The notes under the pieces are model-generated. The model had not been told where the DNA came from, made no database searches, and was given only the letters and a program-made list of their open reading frames with translations. Below, one piece after another: positions 1 to 6,613 of a stretch of 12,054 nt of DNA. This DNA is from Thermoplasmata archaeon (lineage in GTDB: Archaea > Thermoplasmatota > Thermoplasmata > Lutacidiplasmatales > UBA184). Where the stretch lies: contig JASHVP010000106.1 of assembly GCA_030044475.1 (NCBI GenBank), positions 1 through 12,054 on the forward strand, written 5' to 3'. The first letter of the stretch is position 1. The number at the start of each line of letters is the position of its first letter. A program made the position numbers and the translations under genes.

Positions 1-284
1 CCCCCGGGCACGAGCACCCGGTAGAGCGCGCCCCAGACGGTGGCGAGCCAGGCGAGGTACTCCTCGTGGCGGCGCGCGTCGGAGTAGCCGGCGTAGGCGA
101 TCCCGACGTTGTACGGCGGGGAGGTGATCGCGAGGTGGACCGATTCGGTGGGGAATCCCTGCAGGACCTCCAGGGCGTCGCCCTGGATGACAGAATCGAT
201 CCACCGAGCCTTCGACCCCGCGGTCCGGCCCGGCTCGGCCCCGAGCTCCGACACGTCCGGCCCGCCCAGCCCCATGTCGACCAT
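1..284 (-). CDS. DNA methyltransferase (N4-cytosine/N6-adenine, SPPY type), partial at window edge
   Basis: This is the N-terminal ~94 residues of a site-specific DNA methyltransferase that transfers a methyl group from S-adenosylmethionine to an exocyclic base amine. Residues 35-41 (GDALEVL) and the catalytic motif IV, TSPPYN at residues 54-59, are directly readable. They are followed by the conserved stretch ending YRVLVPGG just at the edge, which fits a beta-class enzyme with motif IV near the N-terminus. SPPY is more typical of N4-cytosine enzymes, but N6-adenine enzymes also use it, so the target base is open. The ATG at 282-284 is chosen because no start lies between it and the in-frame stop at 381-383; an in-frame ATG at 273-275 is the alternative. 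A weak GGAAG lies just upstream and no TATA-like element is visible. The gene is divergent from pntAA. Target-recognition and SAM-binding parts lie outside the window, so I cannot tell an orphan from a restriction-linked enzyme. Confidence 0.85.
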   Translation of the reverse strand, partial: MVDMGLGGPDVSELGAEPGRTAGSKARWIDSVIQGDALEVLQGFPTESVHLAITSPPYNVGIAYAGYSDARRHEEYLAWLATVWGALYRVLVPG

Positions 285-370
285 GAATCTTCCGGACGGT
301 TCCGCGGTGCCGGGGCCGGGTCCGCCGCCTTGGGGAGGTGGGGCGAGTAGCGGCGGGCCCCGGTCGCGCC

Positions 371-386
371 GGTTAACCGTTTAACC
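371..386 (+). promoter_or_regulatory. Putative pntAA promoter: tandem GTTAACC/GTTTAACC element
   Basis: In otherwise GC-rich DNA, GGTTAACC (371-378) is followed at once by GTTTAACC (379-386). The second A/T core (380-384) is centred about 26 bases before the ATG at 408, the spacing expected of an archaeal TATA box for a leaderless transcript. No SD sequence precedes the ATG. The first copy is a perfect 8-bp palindrome and the second contains the 7-base palindrome-like GTTTAAC, so the pair could instead be, or also be, a regulator site. This is inferred from position and composition only. Confidence 0.5.
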
Positions 387-407
387 CCCTCCCCGTGGTC
401 GGGGGCC

Positions 408-1544
408 ATGGCCATCCGCATCGCCGTCCCGAAGGAGACCGTACCCGGGGAGCGGCGCGTGGCGCTGGTGCCCGAGACCGTCGGGAAGCTCGTCAAGGGC
501 GGCTGGGAGGTCGTCGTCGAAGCCGGGGCCGGCGAGTCGGCCGGTTTCCCGGATGCCGAGTACACCGCCGCGGGCGCGACGATCGCCCCGAGCGCGAAGA
601 AGCTCGGGCCTGCAACGATCGTCGTCGGCGTCCAGCCGCCGGAGGCGGCCTCGGTCGCCCGCTCGGAGGCCGGGACCCGGTGGATCTCGCTCCTGTACCC
701 GGGCCGCCACCTCGACGTCGTCCGGGCGATGGTCAAGGCGAAGACCCAGGGGTTCGCGCTGGAGCTGTTGCCCCGCATCACCCGGTCCCAGAGCATGGAC
801 GTCCTCTCCTCGCAGGCGACGGTGGCCGGCTACCGGGCGACGTTGCTCGGCGCCGAACTGTGTCCCAAGTTCTTTCCGATGCTCACCACCGCCGCCGGGA
901 CGATCCGGCCGTCGAAGGTCCTCATCCTCGGCGCCGGGGTCGCCGGACTGATGGCGATCGCGACCGCCCGCCGGCTGGGCGCGGTCGTGGAAGCGTACGA
1001 CGTCCGGCGGGCCGCCGGGGAACAGGTCCGCAGTCTCGGCGCGAAATTCCTCGAGCTGCAGATCAACGCCGAGGGCGCGGGCGGCTACGCCCGCGAGCTG
1101 ACCGACTCGGAGAAGGCGCAGGAGCAGGTGATGCTCGCGAAGGCGATCGCCGACGCCGACGTCGTCATCACGACGGCGAACGTCCCGGGGCGACGCGCCC
1201 CGCTGCTCGTGCGCAAGGAGATGGTCGACCAGATGCGGCCGGGCGCCGCCGTCGTCGACCTCGCCGCCGAGTCCGGCGGGAACTGCGAGCTCACGAAGCC
1301 CGGCGAGCGGATCGTCGTCCACGGCGTGACGATCGCGGGGCCGCTCAACCTGCCGAGCGAGCTCGCCTTCCATGCGAGCCAGATGTACGCGAAGAACCTC
1401 CAGGCGTTCCTCGGGCTCCTGCTCGACGCGCACGGCAACGTCGTCCCCGAGTTCACCGACGAGGTGTTGGCCGCGAGCCTCCTTACGCGCGACGGGACCG
1501 TGACGAACCCCGCCACGGCCCAGCTGCTCGCCGGAGGCTCGTAG
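408..1544 (+). CDS. pntAA: NAD(P) transhydrogenase subunit alpha 1 (domain I, NAD(H)-binding)
   Basis: This is the soluble NAD(H)-binding domain I of the proton-translocating transhydrogenase, which passes hydride from NADH to NADP+ using the proton gradient. The 378 residues match the usual length of separate PntAA subunits. The N-terminus has the family pattern PKETVPGERRVALVPETV (residues 8-25). The RQD-loop segment, R126, Q128 and D131 (RSQSMD), contacts the nicotinamide. The Rossmann dinucleotide motif GAGVAG (175-180) is followed by the acidic residue D198 at the end of the second strand. The next conserved loop reads EQVRSLGAKFLEL. The ATG at 408 lies directly after the candidate TATA element and gives the full conserved N-terminus. 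The gene heads a tight operon with pntAB (1 bp after the stop) and pntB. The three-gene split is the Rhodospirillum/Thermus layout, not the E. coli two-gene form. No defect is seen. Confidence 0.96.
   Translation: MAIRIAVPKETVPGERRVALVPETVGKLVKGGWEVVVEAGAGESAGFPDAEYTAAGATIAPSAKKLGPATIVVGVQPPEAASVARSEAGTRWISLLYPGRHLDVVRAMVKAKTQGFALELLPRITRSQSMDVLSSQATVAGYRATLLGAELCPKFFPMLTTAAGTIRPSKVLILGAGVAGLMAIATARRLGAVVEAYDVRRAAGEQVRSLGAKFLELQINAEGAGGYARELTDSEKAQEQVMLAKAIADADVVITTANVPGRRAPLLVRKEMVDQMRPGAAVVDLAAESGGNCELTKPGERIVVHGVTIAGPLNLPSELAFHASQMYAKNLQAFLGLLLDAHGNVVPEFTDEVLAASLLTRDGTVTNPATAQLLAGGS
1533..1537 (+). promoter_or_regulatory. Ribosome binding site GGAGG for pntAB
   Basis: GGAGG lies inside the end of pntAA, 8 bases before the GTG at 1546. 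It supports the GTG start and shows that this organism uses SD sequences for internal operon genes although the first genes lack them. Confidence 0.7.
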
Positions 1545-1545
1545 C

Positions 1546-1851
1546 GTGGCCGCGGACCTTTGGACGGCCCTGTTCATCGCGATCCTCGCCGCGTTCACCG
1601 GGTACGAGGTGATCAGCCGGGTCCCGGTGCTCCTCCACACGCCGCTGATGAGCGGCTCGAACTTCATCCACGGGATCGTCCTCGTCGGGGCGATCGTCGC
1701 CCTCGGATTCGCCACGACCCCGCTCGAGCAGGCGATCGGGCTCGTCGCGGTGATCATGGGCGCGATGAACGTGACGGGCGGCTACGCCGTCACCGAGCGG
1801 ATCCTGGCGATGTTCGACCGCTCGAAGCGCAAGGGAGGCGGTCCCCCGTGA
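1546..1851 (+). CDS. pntAB: NAD(P) transhydrogenase subunit alpha 2 (membrane domain II part)
   Basis: This 101-residue protein has three membrane helices (about residues 5-24, 39-56 and 60-87) and forms the alpha-side share of proton-conducting domain II. The conserved segments TGYEVISRVPVLLHTPLMSGSN and GAMNVTGGYAVTERIL are characteristic. H42, in FIHG at the start of the second helix, is in the position I recall as the proton-path histidine of the Thermus thermophilus alpha-2 subunit. The length is also close to the Thermus protein and shorter than the Rhodospirillum one. The start is GTG, supported by GGAGG 8 bases upstream and by the 1-bp gap after the pntAA stop (TAG 1542-1544). The stop overlaps the pntB start as GTGA, so translation is probably coupled. 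The C-terminus is basic (FDRSKRKGG), fitting a cytoplasmic end. Confidence 0.95.
   Translation: MAADLWTALFIAILAAFTGYEVISRVPVLLHTPLMSGSNFIHGIVLVGAIVALGFATTPLEQAIGLVAVIMGAMNVTGGYAVTERILAMFDRSKRKGGGPP
1833..1838 (+). promoter_or_regulatory. Ribosome binding site GGGAGG for pntB
   Basis: GGGAGG lies in the last codons of pntAB, 9 bases before the GTG at 1848. It decides the pntB start, because the reading frame is open much further upstream through pntAB in a non-coding frame. Confidence 0.7.
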
Positions 1852-3236
1852 CGGACGTCCTCGGCACCGTCACCGACGCGGTCTACGTCGTCGCGGTCCT
1901 CGTCTTCATCCTCGGCCTGAAAGCGCTCAGCTCGCCCGAGACGGCGCGTCGCGGGATCATCTACGCGGGGGTCGCGATGCTCGCCGCGGTCGCGGTCACG
2001 TTCCTGAGCCCGGGCCTCTCCAACTTCCTCCTCATCGCGGTCGGCGTGATGGTCGGCGGCGGGATCGGCTACTACTGGGCGCGGGTCGTCAAGATGACGG
2101 CGATGCCCCAGATGGTCGCCGTCTTCAACGGCATGGGGGGCGGCTCCGCGGCCGCGATCGCGGCCGTCGAGATCCTCGGGGGCATCTCCGACCGCACGAT
2201 CGTCGGACTGAGCATCGCGGGCGCGGTGATCGGGTCGATCTCGATCGCGGGGAGCGTGATCGCCTTCCTGAAGCTCCAAGGCTGGCTTCCCTCGAAACCG
2301 CTCGTCCTCCCGGCGCGGCAGGTCGTGAGCTCGGCGGTGCTCGTGGTCGCCGTCGGGTTCGGGGTCTTCGGGGCGGTCGTCTCCGAGCTGACGTGGTTTC
2401 TGCCGTTCTTCCTCCTGCTCCTGCTCTACGGGGTCCTGCTGACCCTGCCGATCGGCGGCGCCGACATGCCGGTCGTCATCAGCCTGTTCAACGCCCTCAC
2501 GGGCATCGCCGTCGCGCTCGACGGGTTCGCGCTCGTGAGCGGGCCCCTCGGCGACGCCGGCTACGCGATGGTGATCGCCGGGACGCTCGTGGGGGCAGCC
2601 GGTTCGCTGCTCACGGTCCTCATGGCGCGGGCGATGAACCGGTCGATCGGGAACGTCCTCTTCGGGGCGTTCGGCGCGGTCGAGGAGAGCGGCGGTCCGA
2701 TCCAGGGGTCGATGCGCCCGATGGAGATCGACGACGCGGCCTCGCTCCTCGAGTACGCGAACCTCGTTATCGTCGCGCCCGGCTACGGGATGGCCGTCGC
2801 GCAGGCCCAGCAGAAGGTGAAGGAGCTCACGGACGTGCTCGAGGCGCGGGGCGTGACGGTGAAGTTCGCGATCCACCCCGTCGCGGGCCGGATGCCGGGC
2901 CACATGAACGTCCTCCTCGCCGAGGCCGGCATCGCGTACGACAAGCTGTTCGACCGCGACGAGATCAACGCGGAGTTCCCGAACGCGGACGTCGTGCTCG
3001 TCATCGGCGCGAACGACGTCGTCAACCCCGCCGCGCGACGCGCCGGCAGCCCGCTGCAGGGGATGCCGATCCTCGACGTCGACCGGGCGAAGAACGTCCT
3101 GGTGATCAAGCGGGGGCAGGGGAAGGGGTTCGCCGGCATCGAGAACGACCTCTTCTACGCCGACAACTGCCACATGCTCTACGGCGATGCCCAGGCGGTC
3201 GCGGGGAAGCTCGTCGCCGCGATCAAGAAGTCGTAA
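1848..3236 (+). CDS. pntB: NAD(P) transhydrogenase subunit beta (membrane domain II plus NADP(H)-binding domain III)
   Basis: This is the beta subunit. The N-terminal ~270 residues hold about nine membrane helices for proton translocation, and the C-terminal ~180 residues form the NADP(H)-binding domain III. Visible domain III motifs are APGYGMAVAQA (310-320, dinucleotide fold), HPVAGRMPGHMN (343-354), GAND (387-390) and KRGQGKGFAGIEN (421-433), the last contacting the NADP 2'-phosphate region in this family. With the GTG start at 1848 the protein is 462 residues, the same length as E. coli PntB, and begins at the expected hydrophobic N-terminus. In the membrane part, MPQMVAVFNGMGGGS (87-100) puts N94 where E. 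coli has the proton-path His91. N215 (SLFNALTG) matches E. coli Asn222. The start overlaps the pntAB stop by 3 bp (GTGA). The GNAT gene follows 4 bp later. Confidence 0.96.
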   Translation: MTDVLGTVTDAVYVVAVLVFILGLKALSSPETARRGIIYAGVAMLAAVAVTFLSPGLSNFLLIAVGVMVGGGIGYYWARVVKMTAMPQMVAVFNGMGGGSAAAIAAVEILGGISDRTIVGLSIAGAVIGSISIAGSVIAFLKLQGWLPSKPLVLPARQVVSSAVLVVAVGFGVFGAVVSELTWFLPFFLLLLLYGVLLTLPIGGADMPVVISLFNALTGIAVALDGFALVSGPLGDAGYAMVIAGTLVGAAGSLLTVLMARAMNRSIGNVLFGAFGAVEESGGPIQGSMRPMEIDDAASLLEYANLVIVAPGYGMAVAQAQQKVKELTDVLEARGVTVKFAIHPVAGRMPGHMNVLLAEAGIAYDKLFDRDEINAEFPNADVVLVIGANDVVNPAARRAGSPLQGMPILDVDRAKNVLVIKRGQGKGFAGIENDLFYADNCHMLYGDAQAVAGKLVAAIKKS

Positions 3237-3240
3237 GGCC

Positions 3241-3801
3241 ATGGGCCCGCCTCCGCGCCGTCGCGCTCGCCCTCCCCGACGCCGGGTCCGTCTCCGCCTG
3301 CGTCCGGCCCGGCGCGGCGACCTCCCGGTGCTCGCGGCGCACCGCCTCGGGATGTGGCGGGACATCGAGCGGACGCGTGCGGAGGGCCCTCGGTGGACCG
3401 AGCCGGAACTGACGCGCTCGTTGGCGGTCTATCGCCGGTGGGCCGCGCGGGAGATGCTCGCCGGGCGGCTCGCCGGGTTCGTGGTCGAGACCGACGACGG
3501 CCGCCCGGCCGGCAGCGGGATGGTCTGGCTCCAGCCGGTGCAGCCTCGCCCGGGACCGGACGTGGGCTGTGTCCAGCCGTACATCCACTCGATGTTCACC
3601 GAGCCCGAGTTCCGGGGCCAGGGGGTCGCCTCCCGGGTCGTCCGCGCCCTCCTGCGGTGGTCGACCGACCGGGGGTACACCCGCGTCACCCTGCACGCCT
3701 CGGAACAGGGCCGCCCGGTCTACGAGCGGCTCGGGTTCGCCCCGAGCCGCGAGATGCGGCTCGAGCTGCCCTCACGCCGCCGGCGGGGCCGGGCTCGCTG
3801 A
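3241..3801 (+). CDS. GNAT-family N-acetyltransferase
   Basis: This 186-residue protein has the acetyl-CoA-dependent GNAT fold. The pyrophosphate-binding motif A reads EFRGQGVASRVVRALLRW (RGQGVA at 125-130). It is preceded by the acidic strand HSMFTEPE and followed by the motif B region ASEQGRPVYERLGF (153-166). A typical N-terminal GNAT strand (VRLRLRPARRGDLPVL) begins near residue 16, so the first 15 residues are an Arg/Pro-rich extension that could be unstructured or could mean the true start is later. The ATG at 3241 is chosen because it is 4 bp after the pntB stop, suggesting cotranscription. No clear SD is seen at a usable distance. The acceptor substrate cannot be told from the sequence, and a link to transhydrogenase function is not implied. 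The last 30 bp overlap the convergent membrane-protein gene. Confidence 0.85.
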   Translation: MGPPPRRRARPPRRRVRLRLRPARRGDLPVLAAHRLGMWRDIERTRAEGPRWTEPELTRSLAVYRRWAAREMLAGRLAGFVVETDDGRPAGSGMVWLQPVQPRPGPDVGCVQPYIHSMFTEPEFRGQGVASRVVRALLRWSTDRGYTRVTLHASEQGRPVYERLGFAPSREMRLELPSRRRRGRAR

Positions 3802-5100
3802 GACCGCCGCGGGCGGCGCCGGGGTGTCCGTCGGCTCGCCCCGCGCCTCCGCCCGGAGCAGCTCGACGAACAGGGCGAGCAGGATCGCGGTGAAGACGAC
3901 GTCCATCACTTGGCTCGGCCACGAGATCCCGTCGTCCCAGGCCCAGACGTTGAGGCCGAGGTCGTAGTTCAACGAGCCGACGAACGCCGCGAACCAGAGG
4001 TACCAGCGGGCGCGCGCGCCCGCCAGGGCCACGGGGAGGAGCCAGACGAGGATGTTGAACGAGAGGAACGGGGTGAGCAACGCGAACCCGACGAGCACGA
4101 GCGAGACCGACCGGGCCGGCGACCGGACCCGGAAGAACGCGTAGAACACCAGGGCGACCGTCAGCGCCGCTTGGAGCCCTTCGATCCACGTCGAGGCCGG
4201 GAGCAGGTTCTGGAAGAGCAGCACCCCGTAGAAATTCAGCGAGAACGACCGTCGCCCGATCTGGCTGAGGAAGACCGGGGTGAGGAAGCCGTCCCTCCAG
4301 ACGGCGAAACAGAGGAGCGTCACGGCGCCGAACGACGCGGCGGCGGCGAAGAACGACAGCCAACGACGCCGGGGGTACGTCCCGCTCACTCCGAGGACCG
4401 GGAACAGGTTGGGAAAGCGCGCCGTCGCGAGGAACCCTCCGATCGCGGCGGCGAGCACCTCGTTGCGGGCGCCGAGGTACAGGACGAGGAAGATCGTCGT
4501 CGGGACGATCGTGTTCGTCGCTCCGTCGATCTGCGACGAGAGGAGCGGCACAAACAGGACCGACGTCGTCACGTAGAGGAGGACGTACCGCCGGTCGTTC
4601 CCCCCCGTCAGCCAGACGAGCGGTACGATCGCGAGGGCGACCACCCCCCACGCGACGTAGATCCCCGGCAGCCCGCCGAGGCTACCCGCCGCGTCGATCA
4701 GCACGGCGGCGAACCCGTACGGCACCTCGATCGTCGACCCGCAGTCCGGTACGGTGAACGGGTTCTTCCCCTGCAGGAACGCCCGACCCTGGCTCAGCTC
4801 GCCGATCGGGTCGCTCACCCCGGGCGGGTGGCAGCCGTAGTTCCCGCTGAGGAGCCCATAGGCGGAGACGGTCACGAAGGCGATCGTCGCGGCGACCAGG
4901 AGCGGCCGCCAGTCGAGCCAGTGGAGGTCCTCCCGACCCGAGATGCGCCGAAGGAACCGGAGGACCTTGGGCCGCAGCGCGGCTCCCCGCTCGGTCCGAT
5001 AGAGCAGGACGAGGAGGTTGACGGCGCTGAGCGCCCCGAAGACGCCCCAGGTGATCAGGTTGAACCAGATGTCGCTGATGAAGTCGACCGCCGCGGACAA
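3772..5100 (-). CDS. Polytopic membrane protein, possibly a GT-C/GT87-like glycosyltransferase
   Basis: This 442-residue protein has about 10-12 hydrophobic helices, for example near residues 12-33, 66-84, 145-165, 246-268, 330-352 and 400-418. After the second helix, a predicted external loop carries DPIGELSQGRAFLQGKNPF, followed by an aromatic/proline stretch (EVPYGFAAVLID). This resembles the first-loop pattern of GT-C enzymes such as GT87/DUF2029, which move polyprenyl-linked sugars outside the membrane. The resemblance is by pattern only, with no diagnostic catalytic motif. The same loop holds two cysteines (NYGC and PDCG) that could form a disulfide. The C-terminal ~25 residues are Pro/Ala-rich. 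The start is a TTG at 5098-5100: an in-frame stop at 5131-5133 bounds the upstream side and no ATG or GTG lies between. It is 66 bp downstream of the NDH-2-like gene and has its own promoter candidate. Confidence 0.7.
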   Translation of the reverse strand: MSAAVDFISDIWFNLITWGVFGALSAVNLLVLLYRTERGAALRPKVLRFLRRISGREDLHWLDWRPLLVAATIAFVTVSAYGLLSGNYGCHPPGVSDPIGELSQGRAFLQGKNPFTVPDCGSTIEVPYGFAAVLIDAAGSLGGLPGIYVAWGVVALAIVPLVWLTGGNDRRYVLLYVTTSVLFVPLLSSQIDGATNTIVPTTIFLVLYLGARNEVLAAAIGGFLATARFPNLFPVLGVSGTYPRRRWLSFFAAAASFGAVTLLCFAVWRDGFLTPVFLSQIGRRSFSLNFYGVLLFQNLLPASTWIEGLQAALTVALVFYAFFRVRSPARSVSLVLVGFALLTPFLSFNILVWLLPVALAGARARWYLWFAAFVGSLNYDLGLNVWAWDDGISWPSQVMDVVFTAILLALFVELLRAEARGEPTDTPAPPAAVSASPAPPAA

Positions 5101-5130
5101 CGTCGTCGGGGCTCGCCGAGCGGAGCCGCG

Positions 5131-5139
5131 CTATTTCAG
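5131..5139 (-). promoter_or_regulatory. Putative TATA-like element upstream of the polytopic membrane protein
   Basis: Read on the minus strand, CTGAAATAG is an A/T cluster centred about 35 bases before the TTG at 5100, within the 66-bp gap after the NDH-2-like gene. It would give a leader of roughly 8 bases if it works as an archaeal TATA box. There is no SD before the TTG. The gene could instead be cotranscribed with its upstream neighbour. Confidence 0.35.
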
Positions 5140-5166
5140 GGCTCGGTCAGGCCGGAATTCGGACGG

Positions 5167-6387
5167 TCAGAGGAGGGACGGTCGTTCCCCCCGTTCTACG
5201 GCCCGTGCGTAGTCCCTCTGGACGATCCGTTTCAGCAGCGCCGCCGGGCTCCCCCAGATGGGGAACCGCCGGAGCGAACCGGCGGCCTGCCCGACGCCGA
5301 GCGCGACCACGGAGCCCCGCTCGGCGTACCGGAACGGCACGAGGGGGCGGTCGAACCAGCGGGCGACGAGGTTCTGGGACGCCACCCGGGCCTCGGCGAG
5401 GGCCGCCTGGGCCGTGGCGGGCACCGGGGCGCCGGTCGCGGGGTCCGTATGTTGGGCCACGTCTCCGATCGCGAAGACTCCGGGATGGCCCGCGACCTCC
5501 AGCGTGGCGTCGACCGCGATCCGCCCCGCCCGGCCGTGGACGACCGGGAGCGATTGAACCACCGGGGGAGCTTCGAGTCCCGCGCACCAGACGAGGATGT
5601 CGGCAGCGAAGACCGTTCCGTCCTCCAAGTGGACCAACTTCGGCTCGACCCGGGCGACGTTCACGCCCGGAACGATCGTGACTCCCCCGCGCGCGAGGAC
5701 CCGACGGGCCCGGTCGATCAGCGGAGGGGCGAATCCGGCGAGGAACGGCAGCGAGCCGGTGACGAGGAAGACGGCCGGAGGGCGAGCGTCGGGGCCGGCG
5801 ACCGCGCGCCAGTCGGTCGTCGCGATCTCGGTCGCCACCTCCGTCCCCGTCGAGCCGCCCCCGACCACGACGACGCGGGGCCGACGCTCTCCGGGGAGCG
5901 TCCCGGACGCTCGCTCCGTCGCCACCAGGTCGGCCGCGAGTCGCTTCGCGCCCGAGAGCCGGTAGACCTGGTGCGTGTGGTCCGCCGCTCCCGGTACGCC
6001 GTAGTACGCCGCGACGTTCCCGAGCGCGATGGCGAGGGATCGGAACGACAGGACGTCGGTGTCGAGGCGGACGCGGCGCTGCTCCAGGTCGATCTCCTGG
6101 ACATTCCCCTGCTGAAGACGTACCGGCGTGCGGTCGAACACGGTGGCGAGGGGGACCACGAACCGGTCCGCCCGATCTCCGGCCTCGGCGAGCCGGCCCA
6201 CCTCGTAGAGCTCGGTCCGGAGGACGTGCACGGGGTTTCGGTCGACGAGCGTGATCGGGATGCGGCCGCGCGATCGCCGCGCGACCTCCTGGGCGACCGT
6301 GAGCCCCGCGTAGCCCGCCCCGAGCACGAGAAGACCCGGCGCAGGGCCCGGCTCAGGGGCGGCGGGAGTCGCGGCGACCGAATCCAT
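5167..6387 (-). CDS. Type II NADH dehydrogenase-like FAD-dependent pyridine nucleotide oxidoreductase
   Basis: This 406-residue flavoprotein has the two-dinucleotide-fold architecture of NDH-2, a peripheral membrane enzyme that oxidises NADH and reduces quinone without pumping protons. The FAD fold has GAGYAG (23-28) with acidic D49 ending strand 2. The NAD(P)H fold has GGGSTGTE (176-183). The FAD ribityl/pyrophosphate motif VFAIGDVAQ is at 304-312, followed by PATAQAALAEARV (323-335). The C-terminal 40 residues form an amphipathic-looking tail suited to membrane contact. Only one cysteine (C268) is present, which argues against sulfide:quinone oxidoreductase. Two oddities stand out: T210-G211 replaces the usual acidic residue after strand 2 of the NAD fold, and the AQxAxQ quinone motif is incomplete (AQAALA). 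The ATG at 6385-6387 is preferred over longer in-frame extension because the conserved fold starts at residue 18 and a TATA-like element sits 25 bases upstream. The substrate pair is not certain. Confidence 0.82.
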   Translation of the reverse strand: MDSVAATPAAPEPGPAPGLLVLGAGYAGLTVAQEVARRSRGRIPITLVDRNPVHVLRTELYEVGRLAEAGDRADRFVVPLATVFDRTPVRLQQGNVQEIDLEQRRVRLDTDVLSFRSLAIALGNVAAYYGVPGAADHTHQVYRLSGAKRLAADLVATERASGTLPGERRPRVVVVGGGSTGTEVATEIATTDWRAVAGPDARPPAVFLVTGSLPFLAGFAPPLIDRARRVLARGGVTIVPGVNVARVEPKLVHLEDGTVFAADILVWCAGLEAPPVVQSLPVVHGRAGRIAVDATLEVAGHPGVFAIGDVAQHTDPATGAPVPATAQAALAEARVASQNLVARWFDRPLVPFRYAERGSVVALGVGQAAGSLRRFPIWGSPAALLKRIVQRDYARAVERGERPSLL

Positions 6388-6408
6388 AGCCGGGGGTGGC
6401 CCCGTCGA

Positions 6409-6415
6409 CCTTAGG
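6409..6415 (-). promoter_or_regulatory. Putative TATA-like element upstream of the NDH-2-like gene
   Basis: CCTAAGG on the minus strand is centred about 25 bases before the ATG at 6387, in the 226-bp gap shared with the divergent CLC gene. The spacing fits a leaderless archaeal transcript. The core is short and only moderately TATA-like. I see no comparable A/T cluster or convincing SD for the CLC gene in the rest of the gap. Confidence 0.35.
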
Positions 6416-6613
6416 CTTGGCGCGCCGACGGACGGGACCTCGACAGGCGTCAAACTGATGGCCTTCCACCGCACTCCCGGCCGTCCGCGCCGAAGGACCG
6501 GGAGGTCCCCGCGCGGTCGGACCTGGTGAACCTGCGGTGCGCCGTACTCCCGGCATGGCGGGGACCGGGCGGGGCTCCCCGGCCGCGCCTCGGGACCGGA
6601 TCCGGTGCCTCCC

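Noticed and set aside
1560..1847. N-terminal extension of PntB through pntAB
   Set aside because: The translation is Arg-rich out-of-frame pntAB. GTG at 1848 with an SD gives exactly the usual 462-residue length.
381..3365. Long open frames antisense to the pnt operon (381-1757 and 1782-3365, minus strand)
   Set aside because: They are Arg/Asp/Gly-rich with no recognisable domain, lie wholly opposite a well-identified operon, and are the expected result of third-position G/C bias.
5167..6387. Sulfide:quinone oxidoreductase as identity of the flavoprotein
   Set aside because: SQR needs at least two conserved redox cysteines; only one cysteine (C268) is present.
3910..6414. An 834-codon open frame on the plus strand
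   Set aside because: The translation is repetitive Arg/Asp/Glu/Pro without domains, and it runs antisense to two genes with clear protein features.
6495..6508. Small inverted repeat GGACC-GGGA-GGTCC in the divergent gap before the CLC gene
   Set aside because: A 5-bp stem is too short to stand out in DNA of this composition.
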